A DNA stretch of 64,000 nt from Gordonia prachuapensis (GCF_036350515.1 NZ_JAZDUE010000006.1:213709-277708), one strand, 5' to 3'; shown: positions 41,947 to 51,176, numbered from the stretch's first letter. Numbers and translations are program-made. Notes: generated from the letters alone by a model not told the origin.

Positions 41947-42773
41947 GTCGGCATCACCCCGCCGAATCGGCGATCACGCCTGGCGTACTCGAGACATGCC
42001 GCCCAGAGATCGCGTCGGTCGAAATCGGGAAACAGCTTCTCCTGGTACACCATCTCCGCATACGCCGACTGCCACAGCAGGAAGTTGGAGGTGCGCTGCT
42101 CGCCCGACGGACGAAGGAACAGGTCGACGTCCGGCATGTCCGGCTCGTCGAGGTACTTGGCGAACGACGACTCGGTGATGCGTTCCGGATCGATCTCGCC
42201 CGCCGCCGCCCGTCGGGCTATCTCCTTGGCGGCGTCGGCGATCTCGGCGCGCCCGCCATAGTTGACGCACATCGTCAGGGTCATCACGGTGTTGTCGCGG
42301 GTCATCTCCTCGGCGACCTCGAGTTCACGAATGACGCTGCGCCACAGGCGCGGTCGCCGACCCGCCCAGCGCACCCGAACGCCCATCTCGTTCATCTCGT
42401 CGCGGCGGCGGCGGATGACGTCACGGTTGAAACCCATCAGGAAGCGGACCTCTTCGGGGCTGCGCGACCAGTTCTCGGTGGAGAACGCGTATGCCGACAG
42501 CCATGACACACCGAGCTCGATGCAACCGCACACCGTGTCCATGAGCACGGCCTCGCCGCGTTTGTGTCCCTCGGTGCGGGGCAATCCGCGGTCCTGGGCC
42601 CATCTCCCGTTGCCGTCCATCACCAGGGCGACGTGCCGGGGAATCAGCTCGGCGGGCAGCTTGGGTGGCGTCGCGCCACTGGGGTGCGGGTCTGGCGGCC
42701 GGACCTCGGTGTCCGATGATCGGGTCCGGCCCGATCGGACCTTCCCGGATCGCGAACCGGGTCGTAACGCCAT
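41943..42773 (-). CDS. uppS: (Z)-decaprenyl/undecaprenyl diphosphate synthase
   Basis: cis-Prenyltransferase of 276 residues that elongates allylic diphosphate to the C50/C55 lipid carrier for wall polymers. Signature VALVMDGNGRWAQDRGL with the catalytic Asp53, GHKRGEAVL, and the C-terminal DLFLRPSGEQRTSNFLLWQ with SAYAEMVY. A basic, Pro-rich extension of about 40 residues precedes the domain, as in Rv2361c. Same-strand cluster with recO (13-base gap) and the Rv2360c-like gene. Confidence 0.95.
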   Translation of the reverse strand: MALRPGSRSGKVRSGRTRSSDTEVRPPDPHPSGATPPKLPAELIPRHVALVMDGNGRWAQDRGLPRTEGHKRGEAVLMDTVCGCIELGVSWLSAYAFSTENWSRSPEEVRFLMGFNRDVIRRRRDEMNEMGVRVRWAGRRPRLWRSVIRELEVAEEMTRDNTVMTLTMCVNYGGRAEIADAAKEIARRAAAGEIDPERITESSFAKYLDEPDMPDVDLFLRPSGEQRTSNFLLWQSAYAEMVYQEKLFPDFDRRDLWAACLEYARRDRRFGGVMPT

Positions 42774-42786
42774 CGCCCGTCTCCTC

Positions 42787-43545
42787 TCACGCGGTGTCCA
42801 CCAGCCTATGGGGTGCTTCGCGTTCGATGAGGGGCAGGGTTCGCAACTGCCGTTCGAGGTGCCACTGCAGATGCGCTGCGGTCAGTCCGCTGGCCTGGCG
42901 TTGCAGCGACGAGCCGACGTCGGCGGTGTGCTCCCACCGGCCGCGGAAGAGCGCGTCCATCAGATCGAGCACGCCCGGCGACGGAGTCGCGGCACCGGGC
43001 GGGCGGCAATGGATACACACCGCACCGCCGGCGGCCACGTGGAAAGCCCGGTGTGGACCGGGCTGCGTACACCGCGCGCAGACGTCGAGGGCCGGCATCC
43101 AGCCCGCGCAGTGCATGGCCCGCAACAGGTAGGCGTCCAGGATGAGTTGGTTGGGGCGGCGATGGGCGGCCAACGCGTCCAGTGCGCCGACGGTGAGCCG
43201 GTGCAGTTGTGCGGCGGGTGCGCGCTCCTCGCCGGCCAGACGCTCCGCGGTCTCCAGCACCGCGCATGCCGTGGTGTAGCGGCCGTAGTCGGCGACCAGC
43301 GCGTCCGCGAACGCATGCAGGGTGTGCACCTGTGTCACCACATCGAGGCTGCGTCCGGGATACAGGTGGATGTCGACATGGGCGAAGGGTTCGAGCCGGG
43401 CCCCGAACTTGGAGCGGGTGCGGCGCACCCCCTTGGCCACCGCACGCACCAGGCCGTGTTCTTGGGTGAGCAACGTGATGATGCGGTCGGCCTCCCCCAG
43501 CTTGTGCTGGCGAAGCACGACGGCCTCATCCCGATAGAACCTCAC
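42787..43545 (-). CDS. recO: DNA repair protein RecO
   Basis: Recombination mediator that, with RecR, loads RecA on SSB-coated DNA; 252 residues. N-terminal OB fold (YRDEAVVLRQHKLGEADRII, then HGLVRAVAKGVRRTRSKFGA), a helical middle, and a four-cysteine zinc site (VCARCTQPG and VCIHCRPPG). GTG 43545 is chosen as the domain start. Gene order uppS-recO-(membrane protein)-era resembles mycobacteria, where amiA2 lies between recO and era. Confidence 0.92.
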   Translation of the reverse strand: MRFYRDEAVVLRQHKLGEADRIITLLTQEHGLVRAVAKGVRRTRSKFGARLEPFAHVDIHLYPGRSLDVVTQVHTLHAFADALVADYGRYTTACAVLETAERLAGEERAPAAQLHRLTVGALDALAAHRRPNQLILDAYLLRAMHCAGWMPALDVCARCTQPGPHRAFHVAAGGAVCIHCRPPGAATPSPGVLDLMDALFRGRWEHTADVGSSLQRQASGLTAAHLQWHLERQLRTLPLIEREAPHRLVDTA

Positions 43546-43620
43546 CGGCTCATTCTTCCACCGCCCACCGACAACGGTCGGCACGACATGCGCCGCGCCA
43601 GGGTGACCCCAGACCTGCGA

Positions 43621-45111
43621 CTAGTTCTCGTCCGGGCCTCGGTCGGGTGTCACCGCAGCGACATGCGCCGGCGAGGGCGTGGTGATCGTCGCCGGACCGC
43701 CGCCGTCGACGAATCGCGCCAGTCGCGGCGGAAGGGTCATCCCGCCGGGGAACCGGTGCCAACCCTTGCGGTCGTAGAGCTTCGTCCCACCCAGGCCGAG
43801 CGCGATCCCGACGAGCAGTCCGACCGCGCACTGGATCACCGATCGGCCGAGTCCGGCACCGAAGTCGGCGTCGAAGTAGAGGATCGCGCGGCTGCCCAGA
43901 TACACCAGGTGCATCGGCTCCACCGCGGCGATCCAGGCGAACAACCGTGGACTCGCCTCGAGCGGAACGGTACCTCCCGAGGACGGCAGCCCGAGGATCA
44001 CGAAGAAGATCAGGTTGAGGATGAGGCCGGGATTGCCGAACACCGCCATCATCGAACTCGCGGAGATGCCGACGGCGGAGATCGCCAGCACGGAGAACAT
44101 CCAGAGCGAGAACGCATTCGGCAGCGACGTGCCGACCGCGGCGCACACCGCGATGTAGAGCGCCGATTGGATGACCGCGACGAACACCATGATCGTCCAC
44201 TTGGTCGCGAGGGTGGCCCACCGCGAGATCGCCAACCGCTGCCGAAGCTGATAGAACGGCCCGTACTCGATCGGGGTCTGCCCCAGGATGGCGTCGACGA
44301 CGACGCTGACCATCATCGCGCCGGTGAAGCCGGCGAGGATGAGCAGCAGGGTGTAGTAGAACGCGGACAGGCCGTTCCCGGAGCCGGCGGGCAGTTGAGT
44401 CGGTTCGATGATCCGGACGTCGACCGGGTTCGACAGGGCCAGTTGCGCGGCGCCGGAGAACGCGACGTCGGCCTCGGTCAGGGTTTGCCGGACGGTCGCC
44501 ACCAGGCGCTCGCCGACCTGCGCGTTGACCTGTTCGGACAGTTCGTCGGCGAAAGTGGTGGTGACCGCGGACGCGAACGTCCCGGAGCCGCGGTTGATGT
44601 ACACATCGATGGCCATCGGGGCCGGTTTGGCCTCGAGAACCGCGGCACGACCCAGGCTCACCGCACGATTGGTGAAGTTCGGACCGATGACGACGACACC
44701 GTAGTTCTTGCCGGAGTTGAGGTCGTCGAGTGCGGCGACCCGGTCGGTGCGCGCGACTGCGATCCCGTTCTCCGCTGCGGCCGAGACGACACCGTCGGCG
44801 ACCTCGTTGCCGAAGTTCTGCGTGGTGGTGCCGCCGTCGGGATTGTCGACCTCTCCCCCGCGGTCCTCGTTGACCAGGGCGATCGGGAAGTCGTGCAGGT
44901 TCTTCTGCGGGTCGGCGACGGCGCCCATGTACAAGGCCGCCATCAGCGACATGATGACGACGACCAGGATCAGCGGCGCCAGCCAAAATCGTGGGGACCG
45001 AAGAACCCCGGCGATCGTGGTGCCCGCCTCCGCGTCCTGCTCGGTGCCCTCGTGACTCTCGTGGCGGCCCATCCGTTCCGTCCCCTCCTCGTCCGACGTC
45101 CGGGTTGTCAC
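43621..45111 (-). CDS. YhgE/Pip-type (ABC-2-like) membrane protein
   Basis: Integral membrane protein of 496 residues: one N-terminal helix (FWLAPLILVVVIMSLMAALY), a large extracytoplasmic domain with the YhgE/Pip-type motif ALVNEDRGGEVD, then about five C-terminal helices typical of ABC-2 permeases, and a cytoplasmic tail. Related proteins are phage-infection-protein-like transport components in Gram-positives and mycolata. Start GTG 45111; ATG 45072 is possible. It fills the place of amiA2 between recO and era. The helix count was estimated by eye. Confidence 0.78.
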   Translation of the reverse strand: MTTRTSDEEGTERMGRHESHEGTEQDAEAGTTIAGVLRSPRFWLAPLILVVVIMSLMAALYMGAVADPQKNLHDFPIALVNEDRGGEVDNPDGGTTTQNFGNEVADGVVSAAAENGIAVARTDRVAALDDLNSGKNYGVVVIGPNFTNRAVSLGRAAVLEAKPAPMAIDVYINRGSGTFASAVTTTFADELSEQVNAQVGERLVATVRQTLTEADVAFSGAAQLALSNPVDVRIIEPTQLPAGSGNGLSAFYYTLLLILAGFTGAMMVSVVVDAILGQTPIEYGPFYQLRQRLAISRWATLATKWTIMVFVAVIQSALYIAVCAAVGTSLPNAFSLWMFSVLAISAVGISASSMMAVFGNPGLILNLIFFVILGLPSSGGTVPLEASPRLFAWIAAVEPMHLVYLGSRAILYFDADFGAGLGRSVIQCAVGLLVGIALGLGGTKLYDRKGWHRFPGGMTLPPRLARFVDGGGPATITTPSPAHVAAVTPDRGPDEN

Positions 45112-45135
45112 CCGAGCGAGCCTGGCGTCATACGA

Positions 45136-46071
45136 TCAGAAACCCATGCGTCCCAACTGTTTGGGGTCACGCTGCCAATCCTTGGCGACCTTGACGTGCA
45201 GATCGAGGTAGACCTTCGTCCCGAGCAGTTTCTCGATCTGGGCGCGTGCCACGGTGCCGACTTCCTTCAGTCGGGCGCCGCGGTGGCCGATGATGATGCC
45301 TTTCTGGCTGTCCCGTTCGACGTACAGCAGAGCGTGGACGTCGACCATCGACGGTGCTCCACCGTCGCTGTTGTCGTCGTCGCTGTTGCCGTCACCGTGA
45401 CGTGGGATGATCTCCTCGATCACGACGGCCAGTGAATGCGGGAGTTCGTCGCGAACACCTTCGAGGGCGGCCTCGCGGATGAACTCCGCCATCAGGACCT
45501 CTTCGGGTTCGTCGGTGAGTTCCCCGTCGGGGTAGAACGCCGGCCCCGGCTCCATCAGGCTCACCAACACATCGGTCAGCACATCGAGTTGCTTGCCCGA
45601 CTTCGCCGAGACCGGCACGACCTCGGAGTCCGGGCCGAGTAACTCGGCGAGTGCCACGAGTTGGGCGGCGACCCTGTCGGGGGTCACCCGATCGATCTTG
45701 GTGACCACACCGAGCACCGTGGTACGTGGGGCCATCTGCCGCACCTGCGACACGATCCAGCGGTCACCGGGACCGATCGACTCGTCGGCGGGGACACAGA
45801 CCCCGATGACGTCGACCTCGGAGTACGTGTCACGGACCAGGTCGTTGAGCCGTTGGCCGAGCAGGGTCCGCGGGCGGTGCAGACCGGGGGTGTCGACCAG
45901 GATCAGCTGCGCGTCGTCGCGGTTGACGATGCCACGGATCGTGTGGCGGGTGGTCTGCGGACGGTTGGAGGTGATGGCGATCTTCTCGCCGACGAGCGCG
46001 TTGGTGAGGGTCGACTTGCCGGTGTTCGGCCGGCCGACGAAACAGACGAAACCCGACCGGAATTCGGCCAT
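45136..46071 (-). CDS. era: GTPase Era
   Basis: Ribosome-assembly GTPase of 311 residues that binds the 16S rRNA 3' end. G1 GRPNTGKST, switch region TSNRPQTTRHTIRG, G3 DTPG, G4 TKID, G5 SAK; C-terminal KH domain with SQKGIIIGHRGARLKEVGT. An acidic low-complexity insert, HGDGNSDDDNSDGG, sits between EEIIPR and the KH strand MVDVHALLYVERD and is longer than in most homologues. ATG 46071 shares one base with the stop of the preceding deaminase-like gene. Confidence 0.96.
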   Translation of the reverse strand: MAEFRSGFVCFVGRPNTGKSTLTNALVGEKIAITSNRPQTTRHTIRGIVNRDDAQLILVDTPGLHRPRTLLGQRLNDLVRDTYSEVDVIGVCVPADESIGPGDRWIVSQVRQMAPRTTVLGVVTKIDRVTPDRVAAQLVALAELLGPDSEVVPVSAKSGKQLDVLTDVLVSLMEPGPAFYPDGELTDEPEEVLMAEFIREAALEGVRDELPHSLAVVIEEIIPRHGDGNSDDDNSDGGAPSMVDVHALLYVERDSQKGIIIGHRGARLKEVGTVARAQIEKLLGTKVYLDLHVKVAKDWQRDPKQLGRMGF

Positions 46072-46427
46072 CAGGCGGTACCCACCCGCTCGGTCGGCGC
46101 GCCCGACAGGTCGGTCACGACCGTGTATGCGTCGGCGCTGACCTCGGCCAGGGTCTCGATTCCGGGGTCATCGGCGGACCCGTTGACGAGCACCGCCGCC
46201 TCGAATGCGCGGGCCCCCGACGACAACGCGCTCGCGATGGCGACCTGAAGACCGGACAACTCGAGCGACCGGGTCGCGACGGGTGCCCCGGCGTAGGTGC
46301 GACCGTCACCGTCGCGGACCGCTGCCGCGTTCGTGGTCTCGGCACGGGCGAGCGCACCGCGCGCGAGGACGACGAGCTTCTGGTCTTCGTCGGACAGTTC
46401 GACGGGTCCGCTCTGAGAGGTGGTCAC
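46071..46427 (-). CDS. degenerate cytidine-deaminase-like protein (Rv2365c-type)
   Basis: Small protein of 118 residues with the cytidine-deaminase fold pattern (ELSDEDQKLVVLARGALARA, then GRTYAGAPVATRSLELSGLQ). The zinc ligands of real deaminases, the H-A-E and P-C-x-x-C motifs, are missing and there is no cysteine at all, so it should be catalytically inactive. Sandwiched between corC and era with overlapping ends, the same place as Rv2365c. Its conservation suggests a structural or regulatory role, perhaps with Era or ribosome assembly (inference). Confidence 0.75.
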   Translation of the reverse strand: MTTSQSGPVELSDEDQKLVVLARGALARAETTNAAAVRDGDGRTYAGAPVATRSLELSGLQVAIASALSSGARAFEAAVLVNGSADDPGIETLAEVSADAYTVVTDLSGAPTERVGTA

Positions 46428-47857
46428 GATCGGTCCTTGCTGCCGTTGGAGTGGTCCCGGTCCGTGCCGCGGGCGTCGTGCCGCTGCCCGCGTCCGGACA
46501 TGGAGTATTCCGCATGGCCGTTGACATCGCCTGCATCGTCGTCGGGCATGTCGCTCTCGCCACGGTCTCGAACCGGCTGGGCGTCGTCATCCTCCGGGTC
46601 GTCGACCCGGTTCACCACGACGGTGATGATGCGCTGGCGACCGCGCCGGTCGGGTCCGCCCTCGGCGACCAGCCGCAGCCCGTGCAACTCGATCCGCGCC
46701 CCGGGGAGCGGCACGCGTCCGAGTTCGAGTCCGAGCAGGCCGCCGACGGTCTCCACCTCGTCGTCGTCGATGTCGATGTCGTCGAACAGATCACCGAGGT
46801 CTTCGACCGGCAGCCGAGCCGACACACGGTAGGAGCCGTCGTCGAGCTCCTCGATCGGCGCCACCTCGTCGGTGTCGTATTCGTCGGTGATCTCGCCGAC
46901 GATCTCCTCGAGGACGTCTTCGATGGTGACGAGTCCGGCGATACCGCCGTACTCGTCGACGAGCAGCGCCATGTGGTTACGAGTGCGCTGCATGTCCGCG
47001 AGAACCTTGTCCAGCGGCTTGGAATCCGGGATGAACTCCGCTTCGCGCATCACCTCGTGGACACGGGATCCCATCGCCTCGCCGCCCCCGGCGACGAGGT
47101 CTTTCAGGTACACCACGCCGACGATGTCGTCGGGGTTCTCCCCGATCACCGGGATGCGTGAATGCCCGGACCGCACCGCGAGATTCATGGCCTGCGACGC
47201 CGACTTGTCCTGCTCGATCCAGATCATCTCCGGCCGCGGGACCATCACCTCGCGGGCGCTGGTGTCACCCAGATCGAACACCGACTGGATCATCCTGCGT
47301 TCACCGGCGGCGACCACACCGCTCGCCTCGGCGAGGTCGACCACTTCGCGCAGTTCCACTTCGGTGGCGAACGGGCCGTTGCGGAATCCCTTGCCGGGCG
47401 TCACCGCGTTACCGATCAGGATGAGCAGACGGGTCACCGGCTTGAGGAGCAGGCCGATCGTCTGGAGGACGACGGCGGACGCCAACGAGATCGTGTACGC
47501 GTGCTGACGTCCCAAAGTGCGCGGGCCGACGCCGATCGCCACATAGGACACGACGGCCATCCCGACGATCGCCGCGAACAATCCCCATCCGGTGCCGAGG
47601 AAGTCGGCCAGGGCGAGGGCGATCAGGGCCACCGACGCGGTCTCGCAGGTGACGCGCAACAGGACGGCGAGACCGACGTAGGTGCCGCGACTGTCCAGGA
47701 CTGTCGCCAACCGTTTCGCACCGGCTCGTTGTTCCTTCATCAGGTCCTCGACGCGGGCCATGGACACCGTGGAGAGTGCAGCGTCCATGGCGGCGAAGAT
47801 GCCGCCGAGCAGGATAAGTACGAGCGCGGCAACGACGAACCAGACGTCGTCGGCCAC
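46424..47857 (-). CDS. CNNM/CorC-type membrane protein with CBS domains
   Basis: Membrane protein of 477 residues: N-terminal DUF21/CNNM region with about four helices (VWFVVAALVLILLGGIFAAM...), a CBS pair (REVMVPRPEMIWIEQDKSAS, then VMREAEFIPDSKPLDKVLAD), a CorC/HlyC transporter-associated domain (SYRVSARLPVEDLGDLFDDI...), and a charged, disordered tail. The family is linked to magnesium/cobalt efflux. Starts GTG 47857, one base after the ybeY stop. Part of the conserved phoH-ybeY-corC-era run (Rv2366c position). Confidence 0.9.
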   Translation of the reverse strand: MADDVWFVVAALVLILLGGIFAAMDAALSTVSMARVEDLMKEQRAGAKRLATVLDSRGTYVGLAVLLRVTCETASVALIALALADFLGTGWGLFAAIVGMAVVSYVAIGVGPRTLGRQHAYTISLASAVVLQTIGLLLKPVTRLLILIGNAVTPGKGFRNGPFATEVELREVVDLAEASGVVAAGERRMIQSVFDLGDTSAREVMVPRPEMIWIEQDKSASQAMNLAVRSGHSRIPVIGENPDDIVGVVYLKDLVAGGGEAMGSRVHEVMREAEFIPDSKPLDKVLADMQRTRNHMALLVDEYGGIAGLVTIEDVLEEIVGEITDEYDTDEVAPIEELDDGSYRVSARLPVEDLGDLFDDIDIDDDEVETVGGLLGLELGRVPLPGARIELHGLRLVAEGGPDRRGRQRIITVVVNRVDDPEDDDAQPVRDRGESDMPDDDAGDVNGHAEYSMSGRGQRHDARGTDRDHSNGSKDRS

Positions 47858-47858
47858 G

Positions 47859-48422
47859 TCAGCCGTCCTCGGCGGAGGCGTTCGGGCGCTCGGTGTCGGT
47901 GAAGCCGATGTTGGTCAGCAGGCGGGTGTCGCGGTCGGACTGTCGCTGCTGCTGTGCCTGTCGATGACGCTCGGCGTAGAAGTCCTCGAGGATCCGGTTC
48001 TGCAGGCCGAACATCTCCTTCTCCTCGTCGGCATCGGCGTGGTCGTAGCCGAGCAGGTGCAGGACCCCGTGCACGGTGAGCATCGACAATTCGTGCTCGA
48101 AGGACCGACGGGCCGATTTCGCTTGCTGCGCCGCGAATTCCGGGCAGAGCACGATGTCACCGAGAATCGCGGGTCCGGGTTCCGCAGCGTCCGGCCGGCC
48201 GCCCGGCGCGAGCTCGTCCATCGGGAAACTCATCACGTCGGTCGGCCCCGGCAGGTCCATCCACTGCATGTGCATGTCCGCCATCGTCTCCTGGTCCACG
48301 CACAGGATCGACAACTCCGCGGCCGGGTGCACGTCCATCTCCGCGACCGCGAAACGGGCCGCGGAGATGATCATCTCGGCGGGCACCTCGACGCCGGATT
48401 CGTTGGCCAGTTCGATGCTCAT
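47859..48422 (-). CDS. ybeY: endoribonuclease YbeY
   Basis: Metal-dependent RNase for 16S rRNA 3'-end maturation and ribosome quality control, 187 residues. The zinc-binding signature HGVLHLLGYDH supplies His118, His122 and His128; PTDVMSFPMDE precedes it. A C-terminal tail of about 35 residues (QAQQQRQSDRDTRLL...) goes beyond the minimal family length. ATG 48422 overlaps the phoH stop by four bases. Confidence 0.95.
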   Translation of the reverse strand: MSIELANESGVEVPAEMIISAARFAVAEMDVHPAAELSILCVDQETMADMHMQWMDLPGPTDVMSFPMDELAPGGRPDAAEPGPAILGDIVLCPEFAAQQAKSARRSFEHELSMLTVHGVLHLLGYDHADADEEKEMFGLQNRILEDFYAERHRQAQQQRQSDRDTRLLTNIGFTDTERPNASAEDG

Positions 48423-49510
48423 GAGCGGCGCCCGTGGGTCGCGGAGCGGCGCGACGCCCGGTTGCCGGGCAGTCGGTCGGCGTCGCGGAGTCGGCCACCC
48501 GTCCGATCGGTCTCCTCGGCGCGCCCGTAGGCGTCGACGATGTCGGCGACGAGGCGGTGCCGCACCACATCCTGACTGGTCAGCGTCGAGAAGTGGATGT
48601 CGTCGACCCCGTCGAGAATCCGCGTCGCCGCCATCAGGCCGCTCTGCGCGCCGCCCGGGAGGTCGACCTGGGTGGTGTCACCGGTGACGACGACCTTGGA
48701 GCCGAATCCGAGGCGGGTGAGGAACATCTTCATCTGCTCGCCGGTGGTGTTCTGCGCCTCGTCGAGGATGATGAAGGCATCATTGAGCGTTCTTCCACGC
48801 ATATACGCCAGCGGCGCCACCTCGATCACCCCGGCGGCCATCAGCTTCGGGATCGCCTCGGGATCCATCATGTCGTGCAGCGCGTCGTACAGGGGCCGCA
48901 GGTAGGGATCGATCTTCTCGCTCAGGGTGCCGGGCAGGAAGCCGAGCCGCTCCCCCGCCTCGACGGCCGGGCGGGTCAGGATGATGCGGTTCACCGACTT
49001 GGACTGCAGGGCCTGCACGGCCTTGGCCATCCCGAGGTAGGTCTTGCCGGTACCCGCGGGCCCGAGACCGAAGACGATCGTGTTGTTGTCGATGGCGTCG
49101 ACATAGCGCTTCTGGTTCAGGGTCTTGGGCCGGATGGTCTTGCCGCGGCGCGAGATGATGTCGAGCGACAGCACGTCGGCCGGAGACTCCGTCGACCCCT
49201 CGGTCAGCATGGACACACTGTGGCGGACGAGGTCGGGGGTCAGCGGGGTGCCGCGGCCCACGAGGTCGACGAGCTCGGCGATGACGCGTTCGGAGGCGGC
49301 GACGTCGGCGGACGGGCCGGTCAACGTCACCTGGTTGCCGCGGACGTGGATGTCAGCGGGCAACAACTGTTCGAGGGTGCGGAGATTGACGTCGCTGGTC
49401 CCGAGCAGGCCGAACACCACCTCGGGAGAGATTTCCACATTGGAGGTGACAGATCTGCCCGCTGGAGTTCTGCTCGTCGGCGTGCTCACGTCGGGGTTGT
49501 CGTCACTCAC
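48419..49510 (-). CDS. phoH: PhoH-family ATPase (PhoH-like, YbeZ)
   Basis: P-loop ATPase of 363 residues, partner of YbeY in RNA metabolism. N-terminal KH-like domain (DIHVRGNQVTLTGPSADVAA), Walker A GPAGTGKT, Walker B FIILDEAQNTTGEQ, and VVTGDTTQVDLPGG as sensor. GTG 49510 is preferred because GAGGAG lies 11 bases upstream; the GTG at 49522 has no usable site. The 120-base gap to the upstream hydrolase probably contains a promoter. Confidence 0.93.
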   Translation of the reverse strand: MSDDNPDVSTPTSRTPAGRSVTSNVEISPEVVFGLLGTSDVNLRTLEQLLPADIHVRGNQVTLTGPSADVAASERVIAELVDLVGRGTPLTPDLVRHSVSMLTEGSTESPADVLSLDIISRRGKTIRPKTLNQKRYVDAIDNNTIVFGLGPAGTGKTYLGMAKAVQALQSKSVNRIILTRPAVEAGERLGFLPGTLSEKIDPYLRPLYDALHDMMDPEAIPKLMAAGVIEVAPLAYMRGRTLNDAFIILDEAQNTTGEQMKMFLTRLGFGSKVVVTGDTTQVDLPGGAQSGLMAATRILDGVDDIHFSTLTSQDVVRHRLVADIVDAYGRAEETDRTGGRLRDADRLPGNRASRRSATHGRRS

Positions 49511-49630
49511 GTATGAAATCACTCCTCAGGGGGTTCGCGGCGCGTTCGTGTCGCCGGGGTGCTGCCAGTCTAACGCGATTGAACGGCGCATCAGCAGGCA
49601 TTATTCCGGTGGTCCACGTCGTCGCCACGG

Positions 49631-50410
49631 TCAGATGCCGAGCAGACGGATCGTCTGACGCGTCGATGCGCTGAGCGGGTCGACGAATGCGTCATGCCCC
49701 TCTCCCGGCACCACCACGAGCTCCGCGGATTGGCCGGCTGCCGACACGGTCTGCACGTAGTGCCGGCTCACCTCGACGGGGATCGCCGTGTCGAGCTCGG
49801 CATGTAACGCCACGACATGCGCGTCGAAGGGCTGTTGATAGATCGGGGATGCCTCCCGGTAGCGGTGCGGGATCTCGTCGAGGGGCCGGCCCATCAGGCC
49901 GCGTACCGACGGCCGCTTCGCCGCACGTTCGAGATCGAGTGCCGCGGACTGCGCGATGACCTGATCGATCTGGCAGGTGTCGGTCCGTGCGCCGAGCTGC
50001 GCGACCGACCACACGGCCAGCTGACCACCGGCCGAATGCCCGACGACGGCGACCGACGACCAGTCGACCTGCGCGGCGACCGCGTCGGGCACCGCTTCAC
50101 GGACCGGACCGTCGAGCGCCCGCAGAGCGGCGACGACGTCGCGCCCGGTCCCGGGCCAGCCACCGCCGTCCTCCCCGACGCGCCGGTACTCCACGTTCCA
50201 CACCATGGCGCGACGCTCGGCAAACAAGCGGGCAACGGCCGTCTCGATCGTCAGCCCGAACTCGGTGGTCCAGTAGCCACCGTGGATCAGCACCACCGGC
50301 CGCACCGTCACACCGGCCGCGACCCCGTCAGACGGGAGATAGACGTGCCCGAATTGCGATGGCGCACTGCCGTATTCGACTTTCTCCCGATGGACCGCAC
50401 ACCGTTTCAC
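49631..50410 (-). CDS. alpha/beta hydrolase (kynurenine-formamidase-like)
   Basis: Serine hydrolase of about 259 residues. HGGYW at the oxyanion loop is the signature of formamidase/carboxylesterase types, the nucleophile is in VVGHSAGGQLAV, Asp in HAELDTAIPVE and His in GEGHDAFVDPL. GTG 50410 overlaps the rsmE stop as GTGA and has GGTGG eight bases upstream; GTG 50422 is possible. A role in tryptophan breakdown is uncertain as no kyn genes are near. In M. tuberculosis Rv2369c-Rv2371 occupy this place. Confidence 0.8.
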   Translation of the reverse strand: MKRCAVHREKVEYGSAPSQFGHVYLPSDGVAAGVTVRPVVLIHGGYWTTEFGLTIETAVARLFAERRAMVWNVEYRRVGEDGGGWPGTGRDVVAALRALDGPVREAVPDAVAAQVDWSSVAVVGHSAGGQLAVWSVAQLGARTDTCQIDQVIAQSAALDLERAAKRPSVRGLMGRPLDEIPHRYREASPIYQQPFDAHVVALHAELDTAIPVEVSRHYVQTVSAAGQSAELVVVPGEGHDAFVDPLSASTRQTIRLLGI

Positions 50411-51159
50411 CGGGTGGTCCACCGATCGGTCAGGACGCCGAGAGCACCGAGCGCGACGGCGGCGGCGGTCGATGTCCGCAGGACCTCCGGTCCCAGGATC
50501 ACCGGCGACGCCCCGAGCGCCGTGAGATCCGAGATCTCGGTGTCGTCGAGGCCGCCCTCCGGGCCGACGACCAGCACGACCTCGGGGGCGTCGGCGATGG
50601 CGAGCTCACGTAGTCCCACAGCCCCGTGTTCGTGCAGCACCGCGACGACGCCGCCGCGGGCGATGGTCTCGGCGCACCGGCTACGCACATCGGTGGTCGA
50701 TGCCAACGCCCCGATCTCGGGAACCCACGGTCGTCGGCTCTGCTTGGCGGCGGCCGACGCGGCGGCACGCCACTTGTCACGGCCCTTGTCCAACTTGCCC
50801 GTCCAGCGGGCTACGCATCGCGCCGCCTGCCAGGGCACGATCTCGTCGGCGCCGGCCTCGGTCGCCAGGTCGACGGCGAGTTCCGAACGTTCCGACTTCG
50901 GCAGCGCCTGCACCACGGTCACCCGTGGCCGCGGTGGCTCGCGGTAGGTGTACTCGTGCGCCCGGACGACCAGTGCGTCCTTACCGGTGATCGCGACGAT
51001 CTCGCACTGCGCGGTGGAACCGCGGCCGTCACCGGCGGTCAGTTCCTCGCCGACCGCGAGCCGGGTGACGGTGACCGCGTGGCGGCCCTCGGACCCCTTG
51101 ATGGTGATCTCAGAACCCGCGCGCGGTACTTCGTCGACCCAGAACAGCGGTGGACTCAC
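50407..51159 (-). CDS. rsmE: 16S rRNA m3U1498 methyltransferase
   Basis: SPOUT-class methyltransferase of 250 residues. N-terminal PUA-like domain (EGRHAVTVTRLAVGEELTAG) and C-terminal trefoil-knot SAM site with LVVGPEGGLDDTEI and LGPEVLRTSTAA. QALPKSERSELAVDLATEAG is another family signature. GTG 51159, 17 bases after the dnaJ stop; conserved in this order as Rv2372c. Confidence 0.94.
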   Translation of the reverse strand: MSPPLFWVDEVPRAGSEITIKGSEGRHAVTVTRLAVGEELTAGDGRGSTAQCEIVAITGKDALVVRAHEYTYREPPRPRVTVVQALPKSERSELAVDLATEAGADEIVPWQAARCVARWTGKLDKGRDKWRAAASAAAKQSRRPWVPEIGALASTTDVRSRCAETIARGGVVAVLHEHGAVGLRELAIADAPEVVLVVGPEGGLDDTEISDLTALGASPVILGPEVLRTSTAAAVALGALGVLTDRWTTR

Positions 51160-51176
51160 GCGGTCGCCCCGGGGCC

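Noticed and set aside
42262..45435. Open frame of over 1000 codons on the plus strand across uppS, recO, the YhgE/Pip gene and part of era
   Set aside because: It spans several recognised minus-strand genes and intergenic gaps, is low-complexity (Arg, Gly, Asp), and shows no domain; shadow of high GC content.
49631..50410. Firm call of kynurenine formamidase
   Set aside because: HGGYW and GHSAGG fit, but many esterases share them and no tryptophan-catabolic neighbour exists, so only a general hydrolase is reported.
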